Below are positions 7,727-15,268 of a stretch of 64,000 bases of DNA, piece by piece; position 1 is the first letter of the stretch, and each line of letters begins with the position of its first letter. Under the pieces are notes generated by a model. It saw only the letters and a list, made by a program, of their open reading frames with translations, had not been told where the DNA came from and did not search any database. A program made the translations under genes and the position numbers. Source of the DNA: Domibacillus epiphyticus. GTDB lineage: Bacteria > Bacillota > Bacilli > Bacillales > Domibacillaceae. Location of the stretch: contig NZ_MSFI01000012.1 in the NCBI RefSeq assembly GCF_001975785.1, forward strand, positions 62,001-126,000, written 5' to 3'.

Positions 7727-9061
7727 TCATCTGATAAGTTTAGAAGCCAATTCTTTACTTTGTTTGTAGTTCTCATGTTCCTTTTTATTCATTGTTTTTA
7801 TTATATTTTTTTCAAGTGCATAATAAACTTCCTTTAGAGAGGTTTCATCCCTAAAATAAAGCTTTTTCAAATCATGTATTAGTTTTTTAAAATTCACAAG
7901 GAAATACTCATTTTCTTTTATAAACAATATTTCATTGTCTGCTCTGTATTTTTTTAATAATTTATAATTGGATTTTGTTTTTCTAATTAAATCGATTAAT
8001 TTATTCTGAGAATCTCTTTCAACAACATCACAATTGTCATAGATATCTTCAAATGTGTCTTCTATTGATTCTTCAAAAATAAAGCCGCCATGATTTAGAA
8101 TTAACTCTTCATATATAATTGATGCCGTGAGAAATCTGTTTTTCTTACTAAATTTTAAATTCACAAGTCTTTGTTTAGGATTAAAAGTTGATATTTCAAT
8201 ACCCATCTCGATAAAGTGTTTATATAACTCTCTTAATAAGCTTTCCATCAAGTTAGGCTCATAAATTCTATGGGCTATCGCCCAGTTAATTATTCCTAAG
8301 TTCTCTCTAATCATTCTTATTTCAGAATGCTTATTATTTGAAAGTAACCATTCTAATATCGTTCTATCGGCAATGTTTTTTTTATTTCTATTATCATTAA
8401 TAAATTTTTCTATATCTTGTATTATTAGCTCTTTTTTCTTCCAATATTCCATGAGAATACTTATATTTTTGTTTTTCTCATCAATGTAATTATTATAAGC
8501 CTTGTTGATTTCCTCAGAAATTTTTCTCCATTTTTGCTCAAGATGTATCGGAATAATTAAATCTAATGTATCAACAAATTTAGATGATGATTCTACAAAT
8601 TTTCTGATACCAGGTATTTCATTCTCTAGCACATATCTATTTGTTGCTCTTTTTGAGTCACGCTGAGCTAACATAACCATAGCATTGATAGATTCACCAA
8701 ATTCCTTAACACATTCCGTTCCTATTACCAATGTTTTCTTATTTATTTTATTCTGGATTCTATTTTCAATTTTGAGATATTTATACCCACATAAACTACA
8801 AATCCTTTTATATTCTCTGAAATTCTCCCCTAGGTCCTTTGATGGTTGAATTTTGGCAATTTCCCATTCCGATCTACAAGCATTAATTAATTCATCGTAG
8901 TATGAACTCAGGTTATTAAGCTCTGAATATTTTTGGAGGTCTTCATATTTTATTTCTTGATGTTCTATAAGAAAAGCATATAAGTTTTCAAAAGAAGTTT
9001 TAGCTGCCTCACTATTTAATATTAAGTTTCTTTGTTTCTCCGTAACCAGAACCTTATTCAA
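7727..9061 (-). CDS. hypothetical protein with Cys4 zinc-binding motif (444 aa)
   Basis: A large, Lys/Asn/Ile-rich, mostly helical protein. Near residues 88-120 it has CSLCGY, a spacer, and then VIGTECVKEF; this CxxC...G(S/T)ECV arrangement is a zinc-binding element seen in hypothetical proteins of plasmids and phages. It has a TTG start after GAGGGGGAAG. The gene is strikingly AT-rich and stands as a monocistronic cargo gene downstream of a helical gene. No catalytic motif is recognised; a role in nucleic-acid binding or defence is a guess. Confidence 0.6.
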   Translation of the reverse strand: MNKVLVTEKQRNLILNSEAAKTSFENLYAFLIEHQEIKYEDLQKYSELNNLSSYYDELINACRSEWEIAKIQPSKDLGENFREYKRICSLCGYKYLKIENRIQNKINKKTLVIGTECVKEFGESINAMVMLAQRDSKRATNRYVLENEIPGIRKFVESSSKFVDTLDLIIPIHLEQKWRKISEEINKAYNNYIDEKNKNISILMEYWKKKELIIQDIEKFINDNRNKKNIADRTILEWLLSNNKHSEIRMIRENLGIINWAIAHRIYEPNLMESLLRELYKHFIEMGIEISTFNPKQRLVNLKFSKKNRFLTASIIYEELILNHGGFIFEESIEDTFEDIYDNCDVVERDSQNKLIDLIRKTKSNYKLLKKYRADNEILFIKENEYFLVNFKKLIHDLKKLYFRDETSLKEVYYALEKNIIKTMNKKEHENYKQSKELASKLIR

Positions 9062-9135
9062 AAGACTTCCCCCTCATCCCGCTTTATTATCCTAACTTCT
9101 TCATTCAGTACTTTTCTAGTAAGCTAGTAGCATTT

Positions 9136-9699
9136 TTAGTAATCATTAAATTTAAAATCAATATTCTTTATTTTAACCGTCTTTGTTTTTAAAGACTTTC
9201 TTTTCACAATTCCATACTCAATCCCTATTTTATGAGTGTGTTTTAAAACTTCTATATCATGATCCATAAAAAAGCAAAAACTTAGTTTTTGTAATTTTTT
9301 CGGTTCTAAATTGTAGTAATCAGCAGGGTGATCGATTGGTTTAAATTGACCATTTCTCATTTTTTTGTCATTCAATGGATGGTTGTAAAATGGTTGATTT
9401 TTTTCATCATAAAATTGGACGATGAAATTTTTTACTGACTTAAAAATCTCTGAAGAATTATAAAACTCAACGTCAATTACAAAATCACTTTCAGTCGCTT
9501 GATTAATATCATAAACTGCATATTTTTGTTTTCCCTGTTCTTGTCGCATATACTTTTTTTCAGCTTTCGCAATATTCACATAAACCCTTCCGGTATTTTT
9601 TAAGATATGTGTAATGATCAAAGTAGACATAGACCCTATCACAGCACCAATAACCCCATTAAATTTTGTAGCAATGTCAAGTACTTGTTCAAATGTCAA
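9136..9699 (-). CDS. membrane-anchored hypothetical protein (187 aa)
   Basis: An N-terminal hydrophobic helix (about residues 13-31, VIGAVIGSMSTLIITHI) is followed by a soluble domain that looks beta-rich. The TTG start overlaps the XtrA stop region, so it may be coupled to xtrA. It is AT-rich compared with the phage replication genes, suggesting later acquisition. No family is recognised. Confidence 0.55.
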   Translation of the reverse strand: MTFEQVLDIATKFNGVIGAVIGSMSTLIITHILKNTGRVYVNIAKAEKKYMRQEQGKQKYAVYDINQATESDFVIDVEFYNSSEIFKSVKNFIVQFYDEKNQPFYNHPLNDKKMRNGQFKPIDHPADYYNLEPKKLQKLSFCFFMDHDIEVLKHTHKIGIEYGIVKRKSLKTKTVKIKNIDFKFNDY

Positions 9700-9890
9700 A
9701 ACTCCTCCCCCTCTTCCCGCCTCATCCGCTTTACTTTCCCCTGATGCGTGACGATCTTGTATTCCCCATGTGGCGGCAGCTCTCTGACCTTGACCTTCCC
9801 GTCACAGATTACCACAACACAGTTTTTCGGTATTTCCATTATATCCAATTCCAGTTTCATAGTGGAAGGATCGATTATAATTTCTCTCAT
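9696..9890 (-). CDS. xtrA: XtrA/YqaO-like phage protein
   Basis: A 64-aa protein with the pattern of the PBSX XtrA family: MREIIIDPSTMKLELD, then IPKNCVVVICDGKVKV, then ELPPHGEYKIVTHQGKV. In PBSX and skin it lies near the end of the early operon, just before the late-gene activator and terminase genes. Here it marks the point after which expected late genes are missing. Exact role unknown. Confidence 0.75.
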   Translation of the reverse strand: MREIIIDPSTMKLELDIMEIPKNCVVVICDGKVKVRELPPHGEYKIVTHQGKVKRMRREEGEEF

Positions 9891-9940
9891 AGCTGAAAAG
9901 CCCCCAGTCTGTTAAAATAATATTGTCGATATTTTTTAAC

Positions 9941-9968
9941 GAGCCGGGGAGCTTCCTCGGCTTTTTTT
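9941..9968 (+). terminator. plus-strand terminator without an upstream plus-strand gene
   Basis: Hairpin AGCCGGGG / CCTCGGCT is followed by TTTTTTT on the plus strand only. The nearest upstream gene (xtrA) runs the other way, so the terminator would end an antisense or small RNA, or be left over from a lost gene. Confidence 0.6.
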
Positions 9969-10063
9969 GTTGCAAAAATTTGCAATTTCAGACAAAATAA
10001 CTTTATTTTTACACAAAAATGACCTATAATTTTCTAAAGATTCCTACATTAAGGAGGTACCAT

Positions 10064-10234
10064 ATGAAGCAAGGTCAAACAAACACTGACAGCCTGCTTT
10101 CACAAATTAATGAACTTCGTGAATTGATGGTTTCCACCGGAATGGAAAAAGGTCTTGATAATGTTGAAACTATTAAATATAGTCAAGAACTAGACAAGTT
10201 GATTTTTCAATTCCAATTACAAAATAGATCTTGA
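10064..10234 (+). CDS. Spo0E-family aspartyl-phosphate phosphatase
   Basis: A 56-aa protein with the Spo0E family signature: paired helices LLSQINELRELM and a C-terminal SQELDKLIFQFQ containing the SQELD active-site motif. Such proteins dephosphorylate Spo0A~P and delay sporulation. The start has a near-perfect ribosome binding site (AAGGAGGTACC). It runs opposite to the phage early operon and has its own terminator, so it is an autonomous cargo gene. It may let the prophage or host restrain entry into sporulation; that is inference. Confidence 0.85.
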   Translation: MKQGQTNTDSLLSQINELRELMVSTGMEKGLDNVETIKYSQELDKLIFQFQLQNRS

Positions 10235-10260
10235 TCTTCAAGCGTTCTTGTCGTTTTTTA

Positions 10261-10285
10261 ACCGGGATAACCTGGCTTTTTTTTA
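10261..10285 (+). terminator. terminator of the Spo0E-like gene
   Basis: Short GC stem CCGGG / CCTGG, followed by CTTTTTTTT, 27 bases after the stop codon of the Spo0E-like gene. Confidence 0.65.
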
Positions 10286-10365
10286 TCCCCACCACCGCTC
10301 CGGCGTCCACTGCTGATCAATTAATGCTCACGGTATGCCATTTTTGGTTTCCTCCCATCAATTCT

Positions 10366-10638
10366 TCAAAAACGCTTGTCCTTCGTCAGAAGGGCCAAAT
10401 CTACCAACGCCGACTTATCCTGCCATTCATCCAACAACGTTCCTACTGGCTCTAGTCGATGAGCTTCATATGACCCTTTCGTCGGCCGGTTCCATTCAAT
10501 TTCACCGCCTATGATCCGCGCAACTTTCGTTAATTCTATTTGATGACCGTAATAACCGACGTTGCTGATATAACCGATCGCTGTAATGTCGCCTATTTGG
10601 ACTGAAACCCGCTCCCCAATCCTCAACAAGGCAGTCAC
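10366..10638 (-). CDS. hypothetical phage protein (90 aa)
   Basis: A small, probably beta-barrel-like protein beginning RIGERVSVQIGDITAIGY and ending with a charged helix. It has a GTG or TTG start behind AAAAAGGGG. It belongs to the leftward early unit, and its base composition matches the phage replication genes rather than the AT-rich cargo. No family assignment. Confidence 0.55.
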   Translation of the reverse strand: MTALLRIGERVSVQIGDITAIGYISNVGYYGHQIELTKVARIIGGEIEWNRPTKGSYEAHRLEPVGTLLDEWQDKSALVDLALLTKDKRF

Positions 10639-10787
10639 CCCTTTTTATGTCGTGTAATCGTCGAAATGTGTCTCATTTTTGATTTAAATCACCTTTCTTT
10701 AGTACTTTTGTCAAAACCCTTTTAAAACTATATTTACGGTATATAATTCAATAGTAGTGTTACAAAATGCCCGAAGGAGAGTTTTTC

Positions 10788-10931
10788 TTGTATGAATTGA
10801 TTATTCTTGTTGAACTAGGCCGATTAATAGACGACTACTATAGATGTAACGATATGAATGTTAAAGAGCAAATTCAGAGTGATATCCAACTTTTAATTGA
10901 TGCAATGGTTATTGGTGAGCAATCCTCATAA
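10788..10931 (+). CDS. small acidic hypothetical protein (47 aa)
   Basis: A TTG start follows AAGGAGAG. The product YELIILVELGRLIDDYY... is amphipathic and helical. TATATAAT at about 10740-10747 could be its -10 region, and a terminator overlaps its stop codon, so this is a complete one-gene unit on the plus strand. It is similar in size and helical nature to the Spo0E-like gene nearby, but the SQELD motif is absent. Function unknown. Confidence 0.55.
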   Translation: MYELIILVELGRLIDDYYRCNDMNVKEQIQSDIQLLIDAMVIGEQSS

Positions 10932-10949
10932 CTGACTCACCTTTTTTTC
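10914..10949 (+). terminator. terminator overlapping the stop codon of the 47-aa gene
   Basis: GGTGAG pairs with CTCACC across a 16-base loop and is followed by TTTTTTT. The left arm lies inside the coding region. Confidence 0.65.
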
Positions 10950-10980
10950 ACAATTTGTGTCGAATGTTCACCAGACTTAT

Positions 10981-11469
10981 CTAAAATAAACTGAGTTGCT
11001 CGTTAAACTGCGGAGTTAGATCCTCATCGAATTTTTCTGTCTTCAGTTCTTGGTTTAATGCGACCTCAATCGATTCGATAACCAGTCTAATTTCAGCTCT
11101 TTCAAAATTCTCAAACCAATGGACAGGAAAACAGCCGATCATTCATGTTAGTTCGGGATTCATGTGTACCGGATCCCCGAGCAATAACATAGTATTCTTT
11201 ATCTAATCGACCCTTCGACGCTTACCAACACCAGATAAGTTTGGCAACATATACTTCGTTCAGTTCGATTTCTACTGAGCGTTTCGACGGCTCTGGCGGC
11301 CACACAGCTATCTCAGAATCTTGTAAAATCTCAAATCCCTATCACAGCCCGTTTGAGTGCCTTTTCGTGGGAATCTGGATGCATAAACATGATCATTACC
11401 GACTGGAAAAAAATAAAATGTTTCGTACGTCGGTAGAATGTCCGCATCCAGGCATCTTCCTTGCAACAT
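10981..11469 (-). pseudogene. conserved Bacillus phage gene with several frameshifts
   Basis: It starts MLQGRCLDADILPTYETFYF behind a strong GGAGG site. The protein then continues through at least three frames: IAVWPPEPSKRSVEIELNEV, then DKEYYVIARG, then GCFPVHWFENFE and a C-terminus ending EQLSLF. The pieces are in the right order for one protein of about 160 residues. The EQLSLF end resembles a sliding-clamp-binding motif (QLxLF). The gene is clearly inactivated; it accounts for the otherwise empty stretch here. Confidence 0.65.
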
Positions 11470-11556
11470 GCTGTTACCTCCTAACCTTTATGGGCGTACT
11501 GTTGAATAAAATTTCGAAATTCCACCATGATATCATTAAAAAAGGATGATATCTCA

Positions 11557-11841
11557 ATGGATTTCCCCACAATACATACAAATTTCTGGGATGCTGTCAT
11601 TGCGGTCCCTGTCGTTCTTATCCTGACGCAGTTAATCAAAATATTTTTAAAGCCTTCGAAACCCTTGATGCCCTTCATTGCATTGATCATAGGTTTACTT
11701 ATTTCTGTTTTCATCAGCCACCGAGGGCATCTAGTTGCCGGTATTTTCATGGGCTGGTTTTATGGATATGCCGCTATTGGTTCTTACGCTTCATTAAAAA
11801 CGAACATTGTTTCTTATTTTAAAAAAGTTCGTCGTGAATAA
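11557..11841 (+). CDS. small three-helix membrane protein, possible holin
   Basis: A 94-aa protein starting MDFPTIHTNFWDAV after AAAAGGATG. It has three hydrophobic segments (roughly residues 10-29, 35-54 and 58-80) and a basic tail KKVRRE. Size and topology fit a phage holin, but no endolysin is nearby and it runs against the early operon. It could equally be a cargo membrane protein. Confidence 0.6.
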   Translation: MDFPTIHTNFWDAVIAVPVVLILTQLIKIFLKPSKPLMPFIALIIGLLISVFISHRGHLVAGIFMGWFYGYAAIGSYASLKTNIVSYFKKVRRE

Positions 11842-11971
11842 TTTGCACGTTAGTATCAGTACCGTCATTAGTACGAACAACAGTACAAACGCCCTTTTTT
11901 GGATAGTTATAGCAATAGGGACAAACTTTTGATTACTCTACTAATGCTTCCTCTGCGTAATCTGTAGCCAT
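11819..11971 (-). pseudogene. small zinc-finger phage gene with in-frame stop
   Basis: It starts MATDYAEEALVE after AAGGTGAAGGG, then meets TAA. The same frame continues SKVCPYCYNYPKKGVC and on to a final TAA. A CxxC plus a later Cys suggests a small zinc-binding protein of about 50 residues before the nonsense mutation. Its 3' end overlaps the convergent membrane-protein gene. Confidence 0.5.
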
Positions 11972-12007
11972 TTTTTCAATCCCTTCACCTTGGAAGTTTG
12001 ATTTTTT

Positions 12008-12131
12008 TTATTGATGTTCAATTATTGAAATCATTTTGGCTACCATGTGTCTGTCAAAGAACAAATTATATTCTTCCGCTTACTCCATTTGCCGCTTCCA
12101 TTCTTCAAGTTTCCCGTTTAAAACGATCATC
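12008..12131 (-). pseudogene. decayed short phage gene
   Basis: An ATG after AAAGGAGTG reads only a few codons. After a one-base shift in an A-run the frame gives LNGKLEEWKRQME, a TAA, then AEEYNLFFDRHMVAKMISII before the final stop. It is probably a small helical phage protein destroyed by a frameshift and a nonsense change. Confidence 0.4.
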
Positions 12132-12254
12132 TTCACTCCTTTACAGTTTGTGTCTCACACTGTGAATTAATTTTATTTAAATTTACTATCAACCCTAGGT
12201 ACTAAAAACACGCCATATTTTTAAGCGGAAATATAATGATAATAAAGAAAGGCT

Positions 12255-12461
12255 GTGAGAATAGTGGGTTTACAAGAACATGATATTACTGATGACGTTA
12301 TTTCCTTGTTGGATGTTATCACCATTCTGTTACTTGAAGAGAATCCCATTCTGGGAATAGTTTTAGTAGCTTTACTCAAAACAGTTACTGAAGACAGACT
12401 TGCCCGAATATCACTAATTTTGTTAGTTATCATTTTAGGCACAACTAAAAGCGAACAATAA
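12255..12461 (+). CDS. small hydrophobic hypothetical protein (68 aa)
   Basis: A GTG start follows AAAGAAAGG. The product is acidic at the N-terminus (LQEHDITDDVISLLD) and then has hydrophobic stretches ILGIVLVALL and ISLILLVIILG, probably one or two membrane helices. It is another plus-strand gene inserted in the minus-strand early unit. No family recognised. Confidence 0.45.
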   Translation: MRIVGLQEHDITDDVISLLDVITILLLEENPILGIVLVALLKTVTEDRLARISLILLVIILGTTKSEQ

Positions 12462-12498
12462 AAATAGGGACTTTTTCCATTAATTTGTTTATGGTCAA

Positions 12499-12612
12499 CT
12501 ACCGATCATCGTTTGCACTGATCCGCAAGATCAAGGTGCATTTCCGCTCGCACCAGATTGCCTGCTTTTTCGTGCTTGGCGCCTGTGCCATGTGATATTC
12601 GTATTGAGACAT
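12499..12612 (-). CDS. small phage peptide (37 aa)
   Basis: MSQYEYHMAQAPSTKKQAIW... starts behind GGAGGAGAAAACG, with its ATG overlapping the stop codon of the DUF1064 gene (TAATG). The coupling and strong ribosome binding site support translation. No function can be inferred. Confidence 0.5.
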   Translation of the reverse strand: MSQYEYHMAQAPSTKKQAIWCERKCTLILRISANDDR

Positions 12613-13076
12613 TATCGTTTTCTCCTCCACCCTGCTTTCGTGTATTCCATAATGGTTACTTCCTGCCCGATCGCCTGTTCAAGCAGCTTCCGCCGCAAGG
12701 AGAAATCCCGTGAAGCAGGACCACCTTTCACGTCCACCACTTCAGTCTTTCCATCTTTATATGTGACATGAAAATCAGCCGTGTATTTCGCCCCTGCCTT
12801 CGTTTTAGAGCCTTTTCCGGAACAGAGAGAGCAATTTATCTCGCGTTTTGTTTTCGTGCTAATTTGACGCCCTGTTCCTTCACATCGACGACATATAACG
12901 GTATATGCTGGGATAATTTCATATACCGGTTGCACTTCTACTTTTTCAACAGATGGATCCGACAGAAGCAGCTTGTAATAATCCGCCTCTGCTTTGCTGT
13001 CAAACACCTTGCCGAAAGCAAAGGTTTTCTTAGCGTTCCAGTTACGCCCTGCTGTTTTAACCGACTTCCTTCTCAT
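12612..13076 (-). CDS. DUF1064 nuclease-like phage protein
   Basis: A 154-aa protein. The second half has the PD-(D/E)XK-like core KYTADFHVTYKDG...VVDVKGG followed by SRDFSLRRKLLE. A DnaJ-like zinc knuckle is inserted in the middle (CRRCEGTGR and CSLCSGKG). DUF1064 proteins occupy the position of Holliday-junction resolvases in phage replication operons; here it replaces the RusA-type YqaN of skin. It is inferred to process recombination or replication intermediates. It is coupled to small frames on both sides. Confidence 0.75.
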   Translation of the reverse strand: MRRKSVKTAGRNWNAKKTFAFGKVFDSKAEADYYKLLLSDPSVEKVEVQPVYEIIPAYTVICRRCEGTGRQISTKTKREINCSLCSGKGSKTKAGAKYTADFHVTYKDGKTEVVDVKGGPASRDFSLRRKLLEQAIGQEVTIMEYTKAGWRRKR

Positions 13077-13185
13077 TCAGCACCTCTTCAATCGTGACCT
13101 GGTTCCGTTCAAATTCGGCCTGTGCCTCCTCTTCTGCCTGCTTTTGCTTACAGGATTCATGCAGCATCACCACCTGTTTTCTCAT
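13057..13185 (-). CDS. small helical phage peptide (42 aa)
   Basis: MRKQVVMLHESCKQKQAEEE... is a charged helix overlapping the end of the upstream zinc-ribbon gene and the start of DUF1064, typical of compact phage operons. A later ATG (MLHES) is an alternative start. Function unknown. Confidence 0.4.
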   Translation of the reverse strand: MRKQVVMLHESCKQKQAEEEAQAEFERNQVTIEEVLNEKEVG

Positions 13186-13354
13186 CCATTCCAAAACGTT
13201 TTCTAGCATCCTCAAGACGTTTGTTTAATGCCTCTCGCTTCGCTTTCCGGATATGCTCCGGCACCGGTCCACAAGACGGGCAAGCTTGAAAAATATAAGC
13301 TCCAAAACTATTTTTGTATGTGACACGGTGTGTACCGCCGCATGTATTACACAT
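13157..13354 (-). CDS. zinc-ribbon phage protein (65 aa)
   Basis: CNTCGGTHRV near the start and CPSCGP in the middle form a two-knuckle zinc ribbon, followed by a charged helix (RKAKREALNKRLEDARKRFG). The ATG overlaps the end of the helicase-loader gene by eight bases. It probably acts in or near the replication complex, inferred only from position. Confidence 0.65.
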   Translation of the reverse strand: MCNTCGGTHRVTYKNSFGAYIFQACPSCGPVPEHIRKAKREALNKRLEDARKRFGMDEKTGGDAA

Positions 13355-14285
13355 CGTTTAATCCCACCAATCTATAATTCAATATTTTTCGATCCCCTTC
13401 GATCACAACCGTGAAGTCCTGGCACATTTCGTAAATCCGTGAACCGAGAGCTTCATCCACCTCATCCATCTGATCCACGTCCAGTTCCGATGAAACGAGA
13501 ATCGGTAAATGATTAAGGTACCGGTAATTAATCACTGCGTACATTTGCTCAATCTGCCATTCCGTTGCCCGCGGCTTTCTATTTACTCCCCGGCCGACAG
13601 GTTTGAACAGATCATCGATGAAAAGCACATCTGCGTTTTTCATCCGCTCTAGCTTGGGAGCAATCTGCTCAAAATCTTCTTTCAAGTCGTTAAAGCCTTC
13701 GACGTAAGGAAAGTAATGAACCGAGACACCCTTTTTGACGATCAGATTGTTTGATATTGCCATCATCAAGTGCGTTTTCCCGCTGCCAGGTTGACCAAGA
13801 AGAGCCATACTATTAGCCCGTTTGCTTCGAATTTTTTCAAATTCCTTGTAGTAGTCCATCGCACACTCTTTCATGTCTGCAACAATTACAGCTTTGCCTT
13901 TCGTCTTAAAATTTTGAAAGCCGAGCAGCTTAAACTCATCTGTAATTTCACTGGATTTCATCAGCCGATTGATGCGGATTTTCTTTACGCATTCGCACTG
14001 GATGGAATACTTACGCTGCCAGTTCCGCGCTTCCTCGGGACCGCATACTCTCATGGCCAGAAAATCAGATTCAAGCACCATAAATTTAGGATCCGGTACA
14101 AGCTTTCCGGTGTCAGGATTCACTGTCCAGTCAGCGTCACGGTGTACCCGGTAATGTACCATCAGCTGATCTTCACATTTTGAGCAGTTAACCTTTTTTT
14201 CTGCCGAGCCATCCAGTTTTGCCGCCGGTGAGGGAATCCCTCTTTGGTGCAGTTCCGCCATGATGTCCGCTAGTTTTTTTGCCAT
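13347..14285 (-). CDS. DnaC/DnaI-type helicase loader ATPase
   Basis: A 312-aa AAA+ protein. An N-terminal zinc element (CSKC about residues 34-37; CEC about 97-99) precedes Walker A GQPGSGKT (164-171) and Walker B VLFIDDLF; the C-terminus ends VVIEGDRKILNYR. This is the layout of DnaI/DnaC-like loaders such as YqaM of skin and XkdC of PBSX, which deliver the host DnaB-type helicase to the phage origin. It lies directly downstream of, and overlaps, the initiator gene. Confidence 0.85.
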   Translation of the reverse strand: MAKKLADIMAELHQRGIPSPAAKLDGSAEKKVNCSKCEDQLMVHYRVHRDADWTVNPDTGKLVPDPKFMVLESDFLAMRVCGPEEARNWQRKYSIQCECVKKIRINRLMKSSEITDEFKLLGFQNFKTKGKAVIVADMKECAMDYYKEFEKIRSKRANSMALLGQPGSGKTHLMMAISNNLIVKKGVSVHYFPYVEGFNDLKEDFEQIAPKLERMKNADVLFIDDLFKPVGRGVNRKPRATEWQIEQMYAVINYRYLNHLPILVSSELDVDQMDEVDEALGSRIYEMCQDFTVVIEGDRKILNYRLVGLNDV

Positions 14286-15096
14286 CGTCCGGAATCCTCC
14301 GTTTTGCTAATATTTTGGCAGCCTCTTTTGCTTCTAAAGCTGCATGGTGGTCAAGGATATAATCCCTGCAGTATTTAAAGCTGGTAATTTTGCCGTTCGG
14401 TTTGCGCTTGGCATAATCCGCAAAGCACTGCTCAAGAAATTCGATAGTTTGGGAGACCGACACTCCCTGGACGACTATCTGGGCGATTTCCTGGTAATCC
14501 TCAAGAGTTGGAAAACTCTCCTTGCCTTGCTGTGCCGTTTTCAGATCAGCAAACCTTTCAGCAATTAAATCAACAGGGTCCGTTTTAGTATTAGTATTAG
14601 TATTATTTTTGTTTATCTTTGTAATATCTTTATTAGATGCGACATTTTTGTCGCTTCTCTTGGACAAATATGTCGTATCACTATCTGACTGATCAGACAT
14701 TTTTGTCTCATCACTCCCTAAGTGAAGCGACATATCTGTCGTATCACTCTTAACTGATGCGACATTTTTGTCCGGTTTGTTAACATACTTTTTCGAGTTT
14801 CTGACGGAGAAAATCAATCCGTGAGGTGCACGGGTGGTTTTGATGTATCCGTATTTTTCTAGATCATTGATCCATCTCTCCACCGTTTTTTCGCTGACAC
14901 CGAATATTGGTGCAATATCTTTTTTCTTCAGTGGCTTGTTTCCTAAAACGATGCCCCAGTTCACCCCGTCTCGCTCGACTTCTTTGGTTGTTGAACTGAC
15001 GCACCAGAGGAAAAGCCACAATGCTGAACCAATCTTCTTGTAATGTGTTGGCTCCAACAAACCGGAGTACATTGGAAACGGGTAACTGTCTGGCAC
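14188..15096 (-). CDS. phage replication initiator (YqaL/XkdB-like, winged helix)
   Basis: A 302-aa protein. The N-terminal part (about 30-110) is a replication-initiator-type winged helix with IGSALWLFLWCVSSTT and FGVSEKTVERWINDLEKYGY. A low-complexity Asp/Ser/Thr/Asn-rich middle is encoded by the iteron-like repeats. A helical C-terminal region and basic tail follow. The start is set at GTG 15096, behind AAAGGCGGTGA; an upstream start would add 17 residues. It is inferred to bind the origin within its own gene and hand over to the DnaC-like loader. Confidence 0.8.
   Translation of the reverse strand: MPDSYPFPMYSGLLEPTHYKKIGSALWLFLWCVSSTTKEVERDGVNWGIVLGNKPLKKKDIAPIFGVSEKTVERWINDLEKYGYIKTTRAPHGLIFSVRNSKKYVNKPDKNVASVKSDTTDMSLHLGSDETKMSDQSDSDTTYLSKRSDKNVASNKDITKINKNNTNTNTKTDPVDLIAERFADLKTAQQGKESFPTLEDYQEIAQIVVQGVSVSQTIEFLEQCFADYAKRKPNGKITSFKYCRDYILDHHAALEAKEAAKILAKRRIPDDGKKTSGHHGGTAPKRDSLTGGKTGWLGRKKG
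14586..14772. other. putative prophage replication origin inside the initiator gene
   Basis: Five copies of a palindromic 12-mer of form GACAWWWNTGTC begin at 14641, 14663, 14696, 14729 and 14761. The steps of 22, 33, 33 and 32 bp are multiples of a helical turn, so all sites face the same side of the DNA. Next to them lies an AT-rich tract with repeated AGTATT units (14586-14636) that could be the unwinding element. The arrangement resembles lambda oriO. Confidence 0.65.
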
Positions 15097-15112
15097 CGAA
15101 TCACCGCCTTTA

Positions 15113-15268
15113 TTATTCTTTCTTGACCAGTACTGCCTGCTTCTCAATTCGTATGAGCACCAGATGTGGGTGGGAGGACTTGAAGTAGCTCCTCACCCAC
15201 CTGATGTACTCATCATTGTCTTTGCTCATCTGCCGGATAAGATTCGGTATGGCCATTTTGTATTCCAT
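15113..15268 (-). CDS. small phage protein between recT and the initiator (51 aa)
   Basis: MEYKMAIPNLIRQMSKDNDE... ends in a basic tail (QAVLVKKE). Its ATG overlaps the recT stop codon and its 3' end overlaps the upstream region of the initiator gene, so translation of all three is probably linked. It is amphipathic and positively charged; function unknown. Confidence 0.5.
   Translation of the reverse strand: MEYKMAIPNLIRQMSKDNDEYIRWVRSYFKSSHPHLVLIRIEKQAVLVKKE

Noticed and set aside
11241-11549. Plus-strand frame of 102 codons
   Set aside because: It lies antisense to the recognisable decayed phage gene at 10981-11469 and has no ribosome binding site.
7544-11971. In-frame stop codons followed by continued coding (TAG near 7545, TAA near 11934) as possible stop-codon recoding
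   Set aside because: The stops differ in type, neighbouring genes carry frameshifts as well, and intact genes here use all stop codons normally. Decay is the simpler reading.
14586-14772. Direct repeats that might be a small CRISPR array
   Set aside because: The repeat unit is only 12 bp and palindromic, the intervals are 10-21 bp, and the whole stretch lies in an open reading frame of a replication initiator. Iterons explain it better.
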